DNA of 64,000 nucleotides from Burkholderiaceae bacterium (lineage in GTDB: Bacteria > Pseudomonadota > Gammaproteobacteria > Burkholderiales > Rhodocyclaceae): NCBI GenBank assembly GCA_021738065.1, contig JAIPCT010000004.1, positions 1 through 64,000 of the forward strand, in the 5' to 3' direction. Positions 18,024-26,948 of the stretch are shown in pieces. Position numbers and translations under genes: made by a program. Position 1 is the first letter of the stretch. The number at the start of each line of letters is the position of its first letter. The notes under the pieces are model-generated. The model made no database searches. It was not told where the DNA came from and saw only the letters and a list, made by a program, of their open reading frames with translations.

Positions 18024-19733
18024 CTATTTGATTTTGCGGGCTTCTGCAAGATTACCCCGGCTTGCCTTGGCTGATTTGGTTGCAACCCCCAAAATCGGCT
18101 TTGATTTTCCGGCGTTACTTCCTGCAATGAATATTTTCTCACCGACAGGTTTTCGTGTTGGTGTTTTCCCTGCCGCCTTCGTGGCCACAGTCGCTTTCAC
18201 CGCAACCTTCTTCGGCGGTGAAGACTTCTTGCCCGCGGACCTTCTCGAGGGGAGAACTTTCTCCGCCGGGCGCAACTTCATTTCTTCATACGCATCAAGA
18301 AAATCGTTCGCCAGTTCGCGCGCATCTGGCACCGCGCAGCGAGCGACGACAAAGCCCAGGCACAAATTTCCGGCGTAGCTCATCAGCGTGATATTGAGAC
18401 CGATGCCATGCTCGACAATCGACAAAGGCCAATAACCGCACATGCGCAAGCCGTCTACATAGAGCGGTACGGGTGGCCCAGGTACATTGGAAACCAGTAC
18501 GTTAGCCAGTATCGGCAGTGTGTTGACTACGCCGCTGCGCCCGTAAAGTGACGTCAGTGCCCCGAGTATCCAGGGCACGCCGATCAGCGGGATATCGGTC
18601 GGGATGACAGATTTGGCTTGCTGTGCCACTGCTTTGGTGGCGCCTGCCGAATCGCGAATTGCACGCAGGCGCTTGAGCGGATCGGCAACGTTGCTTGCCA
18701 GGCTGACCAGGCTCAGCGTGGCCTGGGTGCGAAAATCCGTATTGCCCTGCTCGCGCAGCGAGATAGGCATCGACGCTATCAAGGATTTTCGCGGAATCGA
18801 AGCATTGCGGTTCAGGTAGCGCCGCAAGGCGCCACTGCAAAGCGCCAGCACCACGTCGTTGACCGTCGCGGCATTGGCCGTGGCAATGGCCTTGAGCTCG
18901 GCGCGCGGCACTGTCGCCGTGGCAAATCCGCGCTCCGGGGTAATGGCCACATTCAGCGAGGTGCGCGGGCCGAAGGCGATGCTGCGTCGCAGTTCGCTCA
19001 AGTCGAGAGCATTCTTCGCGCCGCTCGCACCGAGCGCTTTGCTGCCCGAGCTACGCACGATTCCGGCCAGGGTCCGCACCACTCCGGGTAGTTCACGCAC
19101 CAGCTTGATGTACTGCGCGGCGTCGTGCCGAAATGCGGTAGCCGCCACTGCCAGCGTTCCCGGCGCGCGGCGCACGACGGCTTGAACAGCTTTGCCAGCG
19201 ACTTTTCGTGCAGGCTTTTTGCCCTGAGCGGCATCGGGGGCAGTATCGAACAAGGCGCCCGCCAGCGCCACCCCCGCTTGGCCATCAAGCATGGCGTGAT
19301 GAATCTTGAAATAGTAGGCCTTCTCGCCACTGGCCAGGCCCTCCAGCACATACATCATCCAAAGCGGACGCGAACGGTCGAGCAGTTCGGCGTGAAGATC
19401 GGCGACAACCGCCTCAAGCTGTGCCCAGGTGCCGGGTTTCGGCAGGCGAAGCTTTTGAATGTGATGATCGAGATCGATCTCGTCCTGAACCCAGACCGGG
19501 TTCGCCAGATGCAAAGGCAGGCTCGCCAGGCGGCGGCGCAGCACCGGCACCATGCGACTTTTCATCATGTGACGCACGGCGCTATAGAAATTGCCTTTGT
19601 AGTCGGCGGGCGCTTCAAACAAGTGGAGCGAGCCGACATGCATCGGCGTCGCCTCGGTCTCCAGATTGAGGAAAGCGCCATCGACACCGCTCAGGGTTTC
19701 GATCCCGGAATTGCTTGGCTTCATCGTGCTCAT
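18024..19733 (-). CDS. WS/DGAT acyltransferase with a lysine-rich C-terminal tail
   Basis: This 569-residue paralogue of the other WS/DGAT has the intact active-site motif HHAMLDG (H145, H146, D150, G151) and family blocks LSGVDGAFLNLE, PLWMMYVLEGL, TVNDVVLALCSGALRRYL and NVPGPPVPLYVDGLRM. ATG 19733 follows GGGAG. After about residue 490 it carries a Lys/Ala/Pro-rich tail not typical of the family core, which could bind membrane, granule surface or nucleic acid. It is divergent from a TetR regulator, with 116 bases between the start codons. Confidence 0.88.
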   Translation of the reverse strand: MSTMKPSNSGIETLSGVDGAFLNLETEATPMHVGSLHLFEAPADYKGNFYSAVRHMMKSRMVPVLRRRLASLPLHLANPVWVQDEIDLDHHIQKLRLPKPGTWAQLEAVVADLHAELLDRSRPLWMMYVLEGLASGEKAYYFKIHHAMLDGQAGVALAGALFDTAPDAAQGKKPARKVAGKAVQAVVRRAPGTLAVAATAFRHDAAQYIKLVRELPGVVRTLAGIVRSSGSKALGASGAKNALDLSELRRSIAFGPRTSLNVAITPERGFATATVPRAELKAIATANAATVNDVVLALCSGALRRYLNRNASIPRKSLIASMPISLREQGNTDFRTQATLSLVSLASNVADPLKRLRAIRDSAGATKAVAQQAKSVIPTDIPLIGVPWILGALTSLYGRSGVVNTLPILANVLVSNVPGPPVPLYVDGLRMCGYWPLSIVEHGIGLNITLMSYAGNLCLGFVVARCAVPDARELANDFLDAYEEMKLRPAEKVLPSRRSAGKKSSPPKKVAVKATVATKAAGKTPTRKPVGEKIFIAGSNAGKSKPILGVATKSAKASRGNLAEARKIK

Positions 19734-19849
19734 GCGCTCCCCTGTCAGAACCCACATTGTCCGCCACTACCCGTCGGTATGACCTATCCTACCAGCCAGT
19801 ACAATCCACATGCTTCCATCCGCACCCCGTGCCGCCAAGCACACTACCC

Positions 19850-20530
19850 ATGCCCGCCACCCGCAACGCCATTCAAGCCACCGCGCCGGCCGCCAACCGA
19901 GCGGCCGATACCGCAGTCTGCATCGAAAAACGCGAGCGCATCCTGACGGTGGCCGAAGACCTGTTTTACCAACACGGCTTTCCCGGCACCACCCTGGACA
20001 TGATCTGCACCGAACTCGGTGTCACCAAGCCCTACGTCTATTACTATTTCCGAGACAAGCACGAGATCGTGGAAACCCTGGCCTGGCGAGCCTCGCTGGC
20101 TTGCCTCGGCACCATGAAGTTTCCGGCTGACGACTCTCGTCCGGCACATCTCAAACTGGCCGAAGGGCTGCAGTGCTGGGTAAGCGCCTGTGTCAAATAT
20201 TTCCGGGCCAGCGCACTGGCGTTTCGAGTCTCCGCCTCCTTGCGACCCGAGTTTCGCGCCGAGTTGCGCAGCCTGGCTCAGGATTTTTACGCCGATCTCG
20301 GCACCCTGATGGAAGAGGGCAAACAACAGGGCAAGCTGGCCTTCGAGGACGCTACCGTCACCGCGATGGCGATGGGCGGCGTGGTGGGCTTCATGTACAC
20401 CTGGTACCGCCCCGAAGGCCGCCTGCCACCCGACGAACTCGTCAACCGACTCACCACCACGCTGTTCAAGATGATCGGCCTGCGCGCCACGCCCGCCGGC
20501 CCAAGCTCGATTGCCAAACCCCGCACTTGA
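19850..20530 (+). CDS. TetR/AcrR-family transcriptional regulator
   Basis: This 226-residue regulator has a TetR helix-turn-helix at about residues 30-75 (ILTVAEDLFYQHGFPGTTLDMI, then VTKPYVYYYFRDKHEI) and a ligand-binding C-terminal domain. ATG 19850 is chosen as the first start close to the DNA-binding domain. It is transcribed away from the WS/DGAT gene and toward an SDR gene, so it may control both directions. Regulators of this kind in lipid clusters often sense acyl-CoA, but nothing in the sequence identifies the ligand. Confidence 0.85.
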   Translation: MPATRNAIQATAPAANRAADTAVCIEKRERILTVAEDLFYQHGFPGTTLDMICTELGVTKPYVYYYFRDKHEIVETLAWRASLACLGTMKFPADDSRPAHLKLAEGLQCWVSACVKYFRASALAFRVSASLRPEFRAELRSLAQDFYADLGTLMEEGKQQGKLAFEDATVTAMAMGGVVGFMYTWYRPEGRLPPDELVNRLTTTLFKMIGLRATPAGPSSIAKPRT

Positions 20531-20564
20531 ATCAATCACACAGCCACCCACAGAGGACCCCACA

Positions 20565-21404
20565 ATGAAACAATTCAGCGAACGCACGGCAGTGATCACC
20601 GGAGCCGCCAGCGGCATCGGCCTCGAACTGGCAAGGCGCGCCGCCAATGAAGGCATGCAACTGGTGCTCGCCGACATCGAGTTTGAGCGGCTCCAAACAG
20701 CAGCGGCAACGCTGGAGCTACCCGCCGAGCGCGTCCTGCTGCAAAAGACCGATGTCAGTCGCGAGGACGAAATCGCTGCACTGGCCGATGCGGCCTTCGC
20801 CCACTTCGGTGCCGTGCATCTGCTGTGCAACAACGCCGGCGTCGGGCTGACGCGCGTGACCTGGGAGCACAGCACCGCCGATTGGCAATGGGTGCTCGGC
20901 GTCAATCTGTGGAGCGTGATTCATGGCATCCAGCATTTCTTGCCGAGAATGCTGGAACAGGGCGACGAAGGCCACATCGTCAATACATCGTCGGTCGCCG
21001 GTCTCTTGTCCACGCCCGGCATGGCCGCCTACAACGTCAGCAAGCACGGCGTGGTGACGCTGTCCGAAACGCTCTACGGCGAATTGCTCGCCGCCAAGGC
21101 GAAAGTCGGCGTCTCGGTGCTCTGTCCGGCCTGGGTGCCCACCGCAATCCATCAGTCGGCGCGCAATCGACAGGAGCGCTTTGGCGTCAATGCGCCGGTG
21201 GCCGGGCTCTCGGCCTCCTATGAAGAACGCATGGCGCAGGCCGTCAATGCCGGCCGACTCACCGCCGCGGACATGGCCAGCGAGGTATTCGACGCCGTCG
21301 GCAATGGGCGTTTTTATGTGATTCCCCATCGCAAGATCAACAACGCCATCCAGCTGCGGACGGACGATATCCTCAATCTGCGCAATCCGACACCGCTGGC
21401 CTAA
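20565..21404 (+). CDS. SDR-family oxidoreductase
   Basis: This 279-residue short-chain dehydrogenase has the NAD(P)-binding TGAASGIG motif (residues 11-18), NNAGVG, catalytic Ser in NTSSVAG and YNVSKHG (Tyr/Lys). ATG 20565 follows AGAGGA. It lies 34 bases after the TetR gene and before a quinone-oxidoreductase-like gene, in a lipid-related neighbourhood. The substrate is unknown. Confidence 0.86.
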   Translation: MKQFSERTAVITGAASGIGLELARRAANEGMQLVLADIEFERLQTAAATLELPAERVLLQKTDVSREDEIAALADAAFAHFGAVHLLCNNAGVGLTRVTWEHSTADWQWVLGVNLWSVIHGIQHFLPRMLEQGDEGHIVNTSSVAGLLSTPGMAAYNVSKHGVVTLSETLYGELLAAKAKVGVSVLCPAWVPTAIHQSARNRQERFGVNAPVAGLSASYEERMAQAVNAGRLTAADMASEVFDAVGNGRFYVIPHRKINNAIQLRTDDILNLRNPTPLA

Positions 21405-21439
21405 AACAACACAACAACAAGCCCAAAAACTCAGTTGAA

Positions 21440-21571
21440 CCACAGAGACACAGAGAACACAGAGGAAAACAAAGCGCTGCAACGCTACTGGATATCACTC
21501 GCTGGATGATGGCCGGTTGATCTTTAATGCATTGGTTCATGGAATTTCTCTGTGTCTCTGTGTCTCTGTGG
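21440..21571. repeat. Heptamer inverted-repeat element, copy e (CACAGAG type, long form)
   Basis: The left arm (21440-21464) and right arm (21548-21571) each carry three perfect heptamers (CACAGAG / CTCTGTG). The spacer is about 83 bases, the same as in copy a. The element ends 28 bases before the start of the next gene. Confidence 0.9.
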
Positions 21572-21599
21572 TGAGGAATTTGAAAAAGGAACAGTCCCG

Positions 21600-22580
21600 A
21601 TGAAATCCCTGATCTGCGAAGCCTTTGGCCCGATCGACAGCCTCGTCGTGAAGGACGTCCCCTCTCCCGTGCCCGGCCCACAACAGGTGCTGATCGAAGT
21701 CAGGGCCGCTGCCGTCAACTTTCCCGATGCGCTGATGGTGCAGGGTCTTTACCAGGTCAAGCCGGAGCTGCCCTTCACGCCGGGCGCGGAAATTTCCGGC
21801 ATCGTCAAGGCTGTCGGCGCCGAAGTGAAGCGCGTCAAGCCGGGCGACCGCGTCATCGCCATGGTGGGCCAGGGCGGCTTCGCCGAGGAATGCCTGGCCG
21901 ATGAGGCGCGCGTCATGCCGCTGCCGCCGGACATGGATTTCGAAGCCGGCGCCGCACTGGTGCTGACCTACGGCACTTCGCTGCATGGCCTCAAGGACCG
22001 CGGCCATCTGCAGGCCGGCGAAACACTGGTGGTGCTCGGCGCCGCCGGCGGCGTCGGCATCGCCGCCATCGAGATCGGCAAGGCCATGGGCGCGCGGGTC
22101 ATCGCGGCGGCATCCAGCGACGAGAAACTGGCCTTGTGCCGAAAAGTCGGCGCTGACGAGACGGTGAACTACAGCACCGAAAACCTGAAAGACCGCACCA
22201 ACGCGCCCACCGCCGGCAAAGGCGCCGACCTGGTGTACGACCCGGTCGGCGGCCCTTACACGGAAGCCGCGCTGCGCGCGCTGGCCTGGCGCGGACGCTT
22301 GCTGGTGATCGGCTTTGCCGCCGGCGATATCCCGAAAATTCCGCTCAATCTCGCGCTACTCAAGGAACGCGCGATTGTCGGCGTGTACTGGGGCGACGCG
22401 GTCAAGCACGATCCCGCCGCCCACCTCGCCAGCCTGCGCCAACTCAAGGACTGGCTTGCCGCCGGCACTATCCGCCCGGTGGTCAGCGCACGCTTTCCGC
22501 TCGCTGCCGCGGCCGAAGCGATCGCCAAAATCGCCAACCGAGAGGCCATGGGCAAGATCGTGGTGCTGCCCGGGAGCTGA
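21600..22580 (+). CDS. NADPH:quinone oxidoreductase-like zinc-independent alcohol dehydrogenase (MDR family)
   Basis: This 326-residue medium-chain dehydrogenase/reductase has the N-terminal GroES-like fold (AAAVNFPDALMVQGLYQ, PFTPGAEISGIV, KPGDRV) and the NADP-binding motif LGAAGGVGIAAI. The Cys/His ligands of zinc alcohol dehydrogenases are absent, as in quinone oxidoreductases. ATG 21600 follows AAAAAGGA. The physiological substrate is likely an enone or quinone but is not shown by the sequence. Confidence 0.87.
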   Translation: MKSLICEAFGPIDSLVVKDVPSPVPGPQQVLIEVRAAAVNFPDALMVQGLYQVKPELPFTPGAEISGIVKAVGAEVKRVKPGDRVIAMVGQGGFAEECLADEARVMPLPPDMDFEAGAALVLTYGTSLHGLKDRGHLQAGETLVVLGAAGGVGIAAIEIGKAMGARVIAAASSDEKLALCRKVGADETVNYSTENLKDRTNAPTAGKGADLVYDPVGGPYTEAALRALAWRGRLLVIGFAAGDIPKIPLNLALLKERAIVGVYWGDAVKHDPAAHLASLRQLKDWLAAGTIRPVVSARFPLAAAAEAIAKIANREAMGKIVVLPGS

Positions 22581-22622
22581 ACCCGCGGCAGGAACCGGCC
22601 CGGTTCTTGTTGCGACGTCAGG

Positions 22623-22638
22623 ATTACAAAATTGTCAT
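22623..22638. promoter_or_regulatory. Possible CopR/CusR-type metal-response box
   Basis: ATTACAAAATTGTCAT is an imperfect inverted repeat (ATTACA-N4-TGTCAT) resembling binding sites of CopR/CusR heavy-metal response regulators. It lies in a 292-base gap upstream of a small SHOCT protein, a c-type cytochrome and related genes. No two-component pair for metals is visible in the window. The rest of the gap shows no gene I can support. Confidence 0.4.
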
Positions 22639-22872
22639 CTTGACGTCATGTTCGCGTCGACCTCGCCTGTGCATACTGGCGATGGCAGTGGGTCAGGCAT
22701 CGGCAAATCAGATCCGTCTCGATCCGGCTGCCCGAACGGGTCGACGGCTCTGGAACAAACACGGAATTCCGGCGTCAACAATCTCTCCCGACCCATCGAT
22801 GACGTGAATCGACAGGCCCGCTCGCGCAGGCAATTGCGCTGCGATCCGGAATGATTTCATCAGGAGATCGCC

Positions 22873-23100
22873 ATGTACGGAATGGAAAACGGTTTCATGA
22901 ACATGAACTGGGGATGGCCCGGAATGCTGCTGATGTGGGCCATCCCGGTCATACTTTTCATCGTGGTCCTGCGCTTTTTCGCCAGAGGTTCCGACGGACC
23001 GCAGCAAAAATCCGCGCGCGAAATACTGGACGCACGCTACGCCAGCGGTGACATCCAGCGCGAGGATTACCTGACGCGACTCGGCGACCTCAAGCAATAG
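22873..23100 (+). CDS. Small single-pass membrane protein with SHOCT domain
   Basis: This protein of 75 residues has one transmembrane helix (about 18-36, MLLMWAIPVILFIVVL) and a C-terminal SHOCT motif (AREILDARYASGDIQREDYLTRL). ATG 22873 follows AGGAG. Proteins of this form are often found beside copper or other metal-tolerance genes. Nothing more specific can be said. Confidence 0.8.
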   Translation: MYGMENGFMNMNWGWPGMLLMWAIPVILFIVVLRFFARGSDGPQQKSAREILDARYASGDIQREDYLTRLGDLKQ

Positions 23101-23103
23101 CCC

Positions 23104-23292
23104 ATGCCAGCGTCCGCCGATATGGAAGCACTGGCCAAACCGCGTGCTGCTTCATGGCTGGGGCGGCTGCGCGACAGCTTGCGCGCCTGGCTCAGGATCA
23201 ACTCAGAAGCCCATGCCAAGGCACCAGCGCGCCCCTGCTGCTCGGCGCCGCCGCCCGGAGCGGCACACCACTCAAACGCAAAGGACAACTGA
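23104..23292 (+). CDS. Small hypothetical protein
   Basis: This frame of 62 residues starts three bases after the SHOCT gene and ends two bases before the cytochrome start, so it fills the gap exactly as an operon member would. It has a basic amphipathic middle (WLGRLRDSLRAWLRI) and a CC pair near residue 45 (ARPCCSAPPPG), with no known domain. No strong ribosome binding site is visible. It could be a chance frame. Confidence 0.4.
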   Translation: MPASADMEALAKPRAASWLGRLRDSLRAWLRINSEAHAKAPARPCCSAPPPGAAHHSNAKDN

Positions 23293-23293
23293 C

Positions 23294-23692
23294 ATGCCGC
23301 ACCTGCCCGGCCGAAACACAGGAAGAATCGCTTTGCTCATCGCCGCCAGCGCCGTCGGATTGCCGGTCATGGCCCAGACATGGCAGATTCCCAAACCGAC
23401 GCCGGGATTGATGCCGAATGTCACCAAGGGCAAGGCGCTGTTCGCGAAAAACTGCGCCAGTTGCCATGGCGCCGACCTCAAGGGCAGCAAGCAAGGCCCA
23501 CCCTTCCTGCATCCCTACTACGTGCCCTCGCACCACGGCGATGCGGCCTTCCAACTGGCGGTGAAGAATGGCGTCACCGCGCATCACTGGCGGTTCGGCG
23601 ACATGAAGCCGCTGCCGGAGGTGACGCCCGATGAGGTGGCGCACATCACGGCCTTTGTGCGATTCCGGCAGCGCAAGGCCGGTATCAAGTGA
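23294..23692 (+). CDS. Periplasmic mono-haem c-type cytochrome
   Basis: This protein of 132 residues has a signal peptide ending near VMAQ (about residue 28) and a single haem-binding motif CASCH (C54, C57, H58). The C-terminal half (GDMKPLPEVTPDEVAHITAFVRFRQ) is typical of small class I cytochromes. ATG 23294 follows AAAGGA. It is probably an electron carrier for the envelope cluster here. The partner is unknown. Confidence 0.87.
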   Translation: MPHLPGRNTGRIALLIAASAVGLPVMAQTWQIPKPTPGLMPNVTKGKALFAKNCASCHGADLKGSKQGPPFLHPYYVPSHHGDAAFQLAVKNGVTAHHWRFGDMKPLPEVTPDEVAHITAFVRFRQRKAGIK

Positions 23693-23850
23693 TCGACCTG
23701 AATCGCGCCGGCAGAAAAGCACTGAACGTTGTTCGGCATCTCAGCGGCATCGGCCCCGGCTGAAGCGAAGCGTGCGACGAAATCCAGTCAAGTTCGGCTC
23801 CGCTCCTATGAGCCGTGCCGCTGCCGTACACAGGGAGCGCAGCCCCCCGG

Positions 23851-24558
23851 TCACTTCCCGGCAGCCGCTTTCCCCCACGCCACGGTGGTCAGGCCGAGGC
23901 TCTTCCAGACCTGCATGCCGCCGCGGTACCACTTCAGCTTGTCGGCCGGATAGCCCAGCGCCAGCAATTGCTTGATATTGGTCGGCGACTGTCCGCACCA
24001 GGGCCCGTTGCAGTAGAAGACCAAGGTTTTGGCGTGCTCGAAATTCCACAACACACCACTGCGGCTGGCGCCGAACTGCAGGGTCAGGACGTCGGCGATG
24101 GCATCCGCATCGGCATGGCGCGGATGCAAGCGGGTCCAGGGCAGGTGCATGGCGCCGGGAATGATGCCGGAACGCTGCAGCCACTCCGGGTCGCGCGAGT
24201 CGATCAGCAGCACGCTGCCGTCACCCCCGCTCGCCCTTTTCAGGTAGTCCAGCACTTCGAGTTCGCCGATGGTTTCAATCCCCGGCGCGAGCTGCATCGG
24301 CTGTATGCAGTAGGGCGGACATGGTCGCGAGGTCATGGCGAAGTCGGGAGCGATCTGGTTGAAGTTGTCCTGCTCGCGCTCGATGCGTACCGTCCGCCCG
24401 TCGTGCTTGACGTCGAGCCAGGGCTGCCGGGCCGTGATGCCCACCGGCTCGTCGGCCAGCGCGTTCGCCGCAAGCACCAGGCCAGCCAGGCAAACCAGCC
24501 AGCCTCTCTGGCGCGGGCGTGGGTTTCGTTCCGCTTCACGATCCAGGATTGAACTCAT
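23851..24558 (-). CDS. Exported rhodanese-like protein
   Basis: This protein of 235 residues has an N-terminal signal (LVCLAGLVLAANALA, cleavage near residue 36) and a rhodanese fold with LLIDSRDPEWLQRSG, IPGAMHLPW and the active-site loop FYCNGPWCGQS. ATG 24558 is preceded by AGGAG. The extra Cys residues at CPPYC (about residue 79) could form a disulfide. It probably transfers sulfur or senses oxidation in the periplasm. The 158 bases between it and the convergent cytochrome gene show nothing recognisable. Confidence 0.82.
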   Translation of the reverse strand: MSSILDREAERNPRPRQRGWLVCLAGLVLAANALADEPVGITARQPWLDVKHDGRTVRIEREQDNFNQIAPDFAMTSRPCPPYCIQPMQLAPGIETIGELEVLDYLKRASGGDGSVLLIDSRDPEWLQRSGIIPGAMHLPWTRLHPRHADADAIADVLTLQFGASRSGVLWNFEHAKTLVFYCNGPWCGQSPTNIKQLLALGYPADKLKWYRGGMQVWKSLGLTTVAWGKAAAGK

Positions 24559-24640
24559 CGTGCCTGTCTCCTTTCGCCTTGCCGTTTGCTCTCGGCCGCG
24601 CCCGTCAAACGCGGCGCCGCACCGCCACCGATGCAGTGTA

Positions 24641-24665
24641 ACGCCGTATCGCCAGCGCCGACTTT
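24641..24665 (+). repeat. Short palindromic repeat, family 2 (short form)
   Basis: This 25-base unit reads ACGCCGTATCGCC followed by AGCGCCGACTTT. It matches the two ends of the 93-bp long form at 40854 and 59588 joined directly. It lies in the gap 24559-24891 between the rhodanese and dnaQ genes, which otherwise holds only repeat copy f. Confidence 0.8.
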
Positions 24666-24725
24666 GCGGGATTGCCGCGGAAGCGCCAGCGATGGCCCGG
24701 CGTTGAATATGAAAAAAGCGCTTGA

Positions 24726-24797
24726 CCACGGGGGACACGGGGAGCACGGGGTGAAACAAAGCATCGCTTGTCCCCGTGCTCCCCGTGCTCCCCGTGG
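24726..24797. repeat. Heptamer inverted-repeat element, copy f (CACGGGG type)
   Basis: Both arms carry three heptamers of a type used by no other copy here (CACGGGG on the left, CCCCGTG on the right). The spacer is only about 20 bases, so the arms could form a near-perfect hairpin. It lies between dnaQ and the rhodanese gene. Confidence 0.88.
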
Positions 24798-24891
24798 TTG
24801 AACTGAGGATTCAAGCTTGAATCACCGCGGGATAATCCGGATTCTCTCGCCCGGTGCCAGGCCGCCGGTGCCGGGCAACTCAGGTCTGCTG

Positions 24892-25590
24892 CTAACTTTC
24901 CAGATCGCGCCAGAGACACAGGCCCTTGTTGGCCTTGGCGATCTCGTCCAGTACCCGGGCGTGGTCGGCCAGTTCCTCCGTGCTCGCCTGCAGTACCGAT
25001 AGCGGCGGCCGCTGCCGGGTGCCGCCCATCGAATAGTCGATGACCGGGCTGTCGAACTCGATCTCCAGGGAATTCTGGCCACGGGTCATGGCCAGGTACA
25101 CCTCGGCCAGCAATTCGGCATCGAGAAGGGCGCCGTGCAACTGGCGGCCGGAATTGTCCACGCCGAATTCGGAGCACAAGGCATTGAGATTGTTCTTCTT
25201 GCCCGGCCGCATTTCGCGCGCCATGCGCAAGGTGTCGATCACGTCGCTGCACAGCTGCTCGATGCTCTCGTGCTTCAGCAATCCCAGCTCGTTGTTGAGA
25301 AAGCCGACATCGAAGGCCGCGTTGTGAATTACCAGTTCGGCGCCACGAACGAACTCCATGAAGTCGGCGGCGATCTCGGCGAACTTCGGCTTGTCGGCAA
25401 TGAATTCATTGGTCAGGCCGTGAATCGCGGTGGCGCCGGCGGGGATGTCACGTTCAGGGTTGATCCAGGCGTGAAAGCGCTGCCCGGTGAGTTGCCGGCC
25501 GCGTAGTTCGACGCAGCCGATTTCGATGACGCGATCCCCGGTGCGGAAGTCCAGTCCGGTGGTTTCAGTATCCAGCACAATTCTGCGCAC
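24892..25590 (-). CDS. dnaQ: DNA polymerase III epsilon subunit
   Basis: This 232-residue protein is the proofreading 3'-5' exonuclease of the replicative polymerase. The DEDDh motifs are ExoI DTETTG (residues 7-12), ExoII in HNAAFDVGFL and ExoIII HGALLDAELLAEVYLAM. The C-terminal tail is the part that binds the alpha subunit. The start is GTG 25590, preceded by GGAGG five bases away; the longer frame upstream overlaps rnhA. It starts one base after the rnhA stop. The order yafS-like, rnhA, dnaQ next to gloB is widely conserved. Confidence 0.95.
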   Translation of the reverse strand: MRRIVLDTETTGLDFRTGDRVIEIGCVELRGRQLTGQRFHAWINPERDIPAGATAIHGLTNEFIADKPKFAEIAADFMEFVRGAELVIHNAAFDVGFLNNELGLLKHESIEQLCSDVIDTLRMAREMRPGKKNNLNALCSEFGVDNSGRQLHGALLDAELLAEVYLAMTRGQNSLEIEFDSPVIDYSMGGTRQRPPLSVLQASTEELADHARVLDEIAKANKGLCLWRDLES

Positions 25591-25591
25591 A

Positions 25592-26029
25592 TTAACCTCC
25601 GCTACGGGCAAGTTCCACGCCGCGCCGCGCCAGCACGTCGGCGCGTTCGTTTTCGACATGGCCGGCATGGCCCTTGACCCATATCCATTCGATCGAATGT
25701 TGCGCCGCCAGGCTGTCAAGCTGGCGCCACAAGTCCTCGTTCTTGACCGGTTCCTTGTTCGCGGTTTTCCAGCCGCGCCGCTTCCAGCCGTGTATCCATT
25801 CGCTGATGCCTTTTTGCACATACTGCGAGTCGGTATGCACGCGCGCCTGTACCGTGCCTTTCAGGGCGCGCAAGGCCTCGATCACCGCCATCATTTCCAT
25901 CCGGTTGTTGGTGGTCAGCAACTCGCCGCCGAACAGTTCCTTCTCGGTCGCGCCCTTGCGCAGGATGGCGCCCCAGCCACCCGGGCCGGGATTGCCGCTG
26001 CAAGCGCCGTCGGTAAAAATGTCAATCAT
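25592..26029 (-). CDS. rnhA: Ribonuclease HI
   Basis: This 145-residue enzyme cleaves RNA in RNA-DNA hybrids. The four metal-binding acidic residues are visible at D7 (FTDGACSGN), E45 ([12 protein letters not shown]), D67 (HTDSQYV) and D131 (NERADVLA). It starts at ATG 26029; the frame continues upstream only through repeat sequence. It is directly followed by dnaQ, whose ribosome binding site lies in the rnhA 3' end. Confidence 0.95.
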   Translation of the reverse strand: MIDIFTDGACSGNPGPGGWGAILRKGATEKELFGGELLTTNNRMEMMAVIEALRALKGTVQARVHTDSQYVQKGISEWIHGWKRRGWKTANKEPVKNEDLWRQLDSLAAQHSIEWIWVKGHAGHVENERADVLARRGVELARSGG

Positions 26030-26048
26030 CCCAATAGCCCCATTTGGA

Positions 26049-26176
26049 CAACGGTGGCACGGCGAACACGGCGGAAAGTCAAATGCGTGCAAGAAGGCTG
26101 TGCACCGCCCACGGGGTGACAGGAGGGCTTCGCCAAATTCGTTGCGACTTTCGCCGTGTCGCCGTGCCCGCCGTGG
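26049..26176. repeat. Heptamer inverted-repeat element, copy g (CACGGCG type)
   Basis: The left arm (26049-26073) has one worn unit and two CACGGCG units, and the right arm (26152-26176) has three CGCCGTG units. The element lies in the yafS-like/rnhA intergenic space, 19 bases upstream of the rnhA start. Confidence 0.85.
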
Positions 26177-26195
26177 TCGGCTGATTTTCCCAAAC

Positions 26196-26921
26196 TCATT
26201 GCTCCACTTCTTTCTGCGTCACGGTGACCAGTGCCTTGGCGCGCGCCTTGCGGTCATGCCAGGCCGGCGTGATCAGACGCATGCCGTGCTGGCGCTTGAC
26301 GGCTTGCACCACATACACCGCGCCGGCAATCGGCCACCAGCGGTCGCCGGCGCCGTCCATGAAGCGGAATCGGCGCAGCCACTTTTCCTGTGTCACGGCG
26401 GGTGCGTAGCAGCCGAAAGCGCCGGCCTGCATCTCGAAGCCGAGCAGCGAAAACCAGTCTTTAAGCCGCGGCACGCTGAGGTAGGTGCCGCGCCATGGCG
26501 GCAGCGCCTGCCGCCGCGACAGCTTGCGCCGGGCGCCCCACAGGCTGAACGGATTGAAGCCGGTGACGATCACATGCCCCTCAGGCACCAGCACGCGCTC
26601 CACTTCGCGCAACACCTGATGCGGATTGGCGTCGAATTCGAGCGTATGCGGCATCACCACGAGATCGATGCTGTTGGCGGCAAAGGGCAGATAATGCAGA
26701 TCGGAGCGCACCTCCGAGAGGCCTTCGTAGCGACCATCGTCGCAACGCAGGCGCAGGGGCATGCGGTTGGCGCGCAGAAAATCATGATTGGGCAGGGACA
26801 GTTGCACCGCATTGAAGCCGAAAATATCGGCGACCAGCGCGTCGTGCTTCCGTTGTTCCCAGTTGAGCACATACTGGCCGGCGGGCGTACTTAGCCAGCC
26901 TTCGAATCCCTGAATTGACAT
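26196..26921 (-). CDS. Class I SAM-dependent methyltransferase (YafS-like)
   Basis: This 241-residue protein belongs to the methyltransferase family that lies beside gloB, rnhA and dnaQ in many proteobacteria (E. coli YafS). Methyltransferase-like blocks are [19 protein letters not shown] and [17 protein letters not shown]; the glycine-rich SAM loop is not conserved in obvious form. Divergent from gloB with only 27 bases between start codons. Its substrate is not known. Confidence 0.85.
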   Translation of the reverse strand: MSIQGFEGWLSTPAGQYVLNWEQRKHDALVADIFGFNAVQLSLPNHDFLRANRMPLRLRCDDGRYEGLSEVRSDLHYLPFAANSIDLVVMPHTLEFDANPHQVLREVERVLVPEGHVIVTGFNPFSLWGARRKLSRRQALPPWRGTYLSVPRLKDWFSLLGFEMQAGAFGCYAPAVTQEKWLRRFRFMDGAGDRWWPIAGAVYVVQAVKRQHGMRLITPAWHDRKARAKALVTVTQKEVEQ

Positions 26922-26948
26922 TGCGTCCCGTTTGGAGAAAATCGACTA

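Noticed and set aside
19734-19849. A TetR operator in the divergent region (GGTA-N10-TACC)
   Set aside because: The arms are only four bases and no second copy is seen; too weak to report as a site.
21373-21718. Peptides such as SLCLCVSVV and TETQRHRE in several frames
   Set aside because: They are translations of the heptamer repeat arms, not proteins.
22140-22175. KVGADETVNY-coding sequence resembling family 2 repeat
   Set aside because: It is the normal GADETVNY motif of quinone-oxidoreductase-like enzymes; the match to the repeat is partial and in native context.
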